A stretch of DNA of 64,000 nucleotides from positions 1 through 64,000 of the forward strand of contig DOQG01000003.1 in assembly GCA_003512525.1 (NCBI GenBank), in the 5' to 3' direction. Origin of the DNA: Oscillospiraceae bacterium (GTDB taxonomy: Bacteria; Bacillota; Clostridia; Oscillospirales; Ruminococcaceae). Shown one piece after another: positions 62,670 through 64,000 of this stretch. The notes under the pieces are model-generated. The model ran no database searches. It saw only the letters and a list, made by a program, of their open reading frames with translations, and was not told the DNA's origin. Numbering within the stretch: position 1 is the stretch's first letter; every line of letters starts with the position of its first letter. The position numbers were made by a program, and so were the translations under genes.

Positions 62670-63173
62670 CTATATATTCGATGTTCTGAGGTTTCTGAGC
62701 AATGAACCGCTGGTCTGACCGTGGCATATAGTCATTGCCAGCGCATCTGCCGTATCATCGGGCTTCGGCACTGCGGGGAGCTTCAGTATATTCTTCGTCA
62801 TTTCCTGAACCTGCTTCTTTACCGCCTGACCATAGCCTACAACAGCCTGCTTTACCTGTAAGGGGGTGTACTCGTTTATCTCGATACCACGCTGTGCGGC
62901 AGCCATAATTATAAGCCCCCTGGCCTGCGCAACGTCAATGCCTGTCTTCTGGTTGTTAGTGAAGTACAGCCGCTCGATCGAAAGCGCGTCCGGCTTCCAG
63001 TTATCAAGTATCTGACAGAAATCGTCGTATATCTCACAAAGGCGGTTCGGGAAAGGCGTATCCTTATCTGTTGTTATAGCTCCATAGTCAAGCACCCTGA
63101 AACTGCCTTTGCTGTAATCGACGATCCCAAAACCGACTATCGCATAGCCGGGATCAATGCCAATGATGCGCAT
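62670..63173 (-). CDS. ruvC: Crossover junction endodeoxyribonuclease RuvC
   Basis: 167 aa, GGAGG before the ATG. RNase H fold: GIDPGYAIVGFGIVD (Asp7), SIERLYFTNNQKT (Glu), late PDDTADALAMTICH (Asp pair). Resolves Holliday junctions. First gene of the long minus-strand run ruvC-ruvA-ruvB-glmM-DUF6054-methyltransferase-ecfA1-ecfA2-ecfT-truA-DUF5711-cvpA, with all gaps under 55 bases. Confidence 0.96.
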   Translation of the reverse strand: MRIIGIDPGYAIVGFGIVDYSKGSFRVLDYGAITTDKDTPFPNRLCEIYDDFCQILDNWKPDALSIERLYFTNNQKTGIDVAQARGLIIMAAAQRGIEINEYTPLQVKQAVVGYGQAVKKQVQEMTKNILKLPAVPKPDDTADALAMTICHGQTSGSLLRNLRTSNI

Positions 63174-63251
63174 AGCCGCCTCCTCAAAGTGATTTTGCTT
63201 TATCTGCAGATGTATGTACAGAAAACAAAAAACAAAAATCCATACTAAAGA

Positions 63252-63280
63252 AGTATATCACAAACGAAAGAAAAATGCAA
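63252..63280 (-). promoter_or_regulatory. Promoter ahead of ruvC
   Basis: Minus strand TTGCAT (63280-63275), 17-bp spacer, TATACT (63257-63252), about 79 bases before the start codon. No LexA-like (SOS) box was recognised nearby. Confidence 0.6.
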
Positions 63281-63340
63281 CTTTTTTATTAGTCGAAAAC
63301 GATGTGATACAAATTAGCAATACAAATTAAGTAAAATCGG

Positions 63341-63369
63341 TTGAAATTTTTATTTGTTAGGTATATAAT
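63341..63369 (+). promoter_or_regulatory. Promoter of apbE
   Basis: TTGAAA (63341-63346), 17-bp spacer, TATAAT (63364-63369), 25 bases before the ATG. Confidence 0.72.
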
Positions 63370-63393
63370 AGTGTAAAACGATTGGAGAAAAAA

Positions 63394-64000
63394 ATGAGAA
63401 AAAAACATCTGCCCGCTGTCCTGCCGTTAGCTGTGCTGTGTGCCGCTTTTACAGCAGGGTGCAGTGCAAAGCAACCATACAGACACGACAGCTTTGCATT
63501 TGATACTTTAGTATCGATCACAATATATGACGTTAACGGAAATTCTACCGCAGAGGAAATCTGCAAGGGTGCATCGGGGATGCTGGACGCACTTGACGAT
63601 ACGCTGTCACGAACAAAGTCCGACAGTCTGATCTCAAAGATAAACGACAATGCGTATTCATCGGCTGTGGATGTCGATGCGGCAACATATAATATGCTCA
63701 AAACCTGTACGCAGCTGTCAGACCTTACAGACGGAGCATTTGACATAACACTCGGAAATATCTCCGATATGTGGGGCTTTGGCAAAGAAAACGCTGTAAA
63801 GCCCGGTGATACGGAGCTTAAAAAGCTTGCGGGCAGAAAAAACTATGAGAACATTGTCTTTAACTATTATGAGCAGACAGTTGCCTTCTCCTCGGATGGT
63901 TTCAGCATAGACCTCGGTGCGGCGGCAAAGGGCTACGCTATGGATATGATGGACACATACCTGAGAGATTCGGGTGTTACATCAGCAGTAGTCGACTTCG
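63394..64000 (+). CDS. apbE: FMN transferase ApbE lipoprotein, C-terminus beyond window
   Basis: 202 codons visible, frame open to the edge. GGAG 6 bases before the ATG. Signal peptide with lipobox FTAGC (Cys23 becomes the lipidated residue). ApbE features follow: FDTLVSITIYD, LSRTKSDSLISKIN, DLTDGAFDITLG, MWGFG, SIDLGAAAKGYAMD (flavin-binding region). Attaches FMN to Thr of target proteins such as Rnf/Nqr subunits outside the membrane. Confidence 0.94.
   Translation, partial: MRKKHLPAVLPLAVLCAAFTAGCSAKQPYRHDSFAFDTLVSITIYDVNGNSTAEEICKGASGMLDALDDTLSRTKSDSLISKINDNAYSSAVDVDAATYNMLKTCTQLSDLTDGAFDITLGNISDMWGFGKENAVKPGDTELKKLAGRKNYENIVFNYYEQTVAFSSDGFSIDLGAAAKGYAMDMMDTYLRDSGVTSAVVDF

Overview
The window looks like chromosome from a low-to-mid GC Gram-positive anaerobe of the Bacillota, most likely an Oscillospiraceae/Ruminococcaceae-type gut bacterium. 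This is inferred from the strong AGGAGG-type ribosome sites, consensus sigma-A promoters, the mreB-mreC-mreD-PBP2-minD-mgsA order, a SpoVT-like regulator, an extended ZapA, DUF4364/DUF6054/DUF5711 proteins and an EcfA1-EcfA2-EcfT-TruA cluster. No species can be fixed from the sequence alone. Most of the window is ordinary core genome. No CRISPR array, rRNA operon or intact prophage was seen.

Layout. 1-1000 is a scar: the start of a low-molecular-weight phosphatase gene, a frameshifted Tn916-type integrase remnant, repeats and a 95-bp inverted-repeat element. 1-4.3 kb also carries a chemoreceptor, a short GNAT-like ORF behind a leader-peptide/terminator attenuator, and a HAD phosphatase. 4.5-9.6 kb (+) has a hybrid sensor kinase and FeoB. 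9.6-14.6 kb (-) is an ABC exporter (ATPase plus two ABC-2 permeases) with its own DesK/LiaS-type kinase and LuxR-type response regulator. 14.7-21.3 kb is a DUF308-MMPL transporter-heptad-repeat protein operon with a divergent TetR regulator. 21.4-24.4 kb (+) is aroA-aroC-DUF4364. 24.4-29.6 kb (-) has an AdhR-type MerR regulator, a YjfB protein, thrS, a Gp37/Gp68-like gene, hisS and mgsA. 29.7-35.3 kb (-) is minD and the elongasome genes. 35.4-44 kb (-) has dut, a U32 peptidase, zapA, corA with a 21-codon leader ORF, queH, a YcxB-like gene, tex and a histidine phosphatase. 44-50 kb is mixed: an XRE regulator with a 35-aa membrane peptide, tadA, spoVT, an esterase, a GT4 glycosyltransferase, two tRNAs and an SDR. 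50-63 kb (-) is clpE, then one long co-directional run from ruvC through glmM, the ECF module and truA to cvpA. An ApbE lipoprotein gene runs off the right edge.

How it fits together. The central part builds and divides the cell (MreBCD, PBP2, MinD, ZapA, GlmM) with translation housekeeping around it (ThrRS, HisRS, TadA, TruA, QueH, tRNAs). Around this sit stress and export modules under local regulators. The least explained features are two short leader ORFs inside RNA structure: one before a truncated GNAT-like gene (3386-3557) and one before corA (39908-40042). Others are the XRE/35-aa membrane peptide pair, the long coiled-coil ZapA, and the transporter operon whose repeat protein carries two 28-residue repeat arrays.
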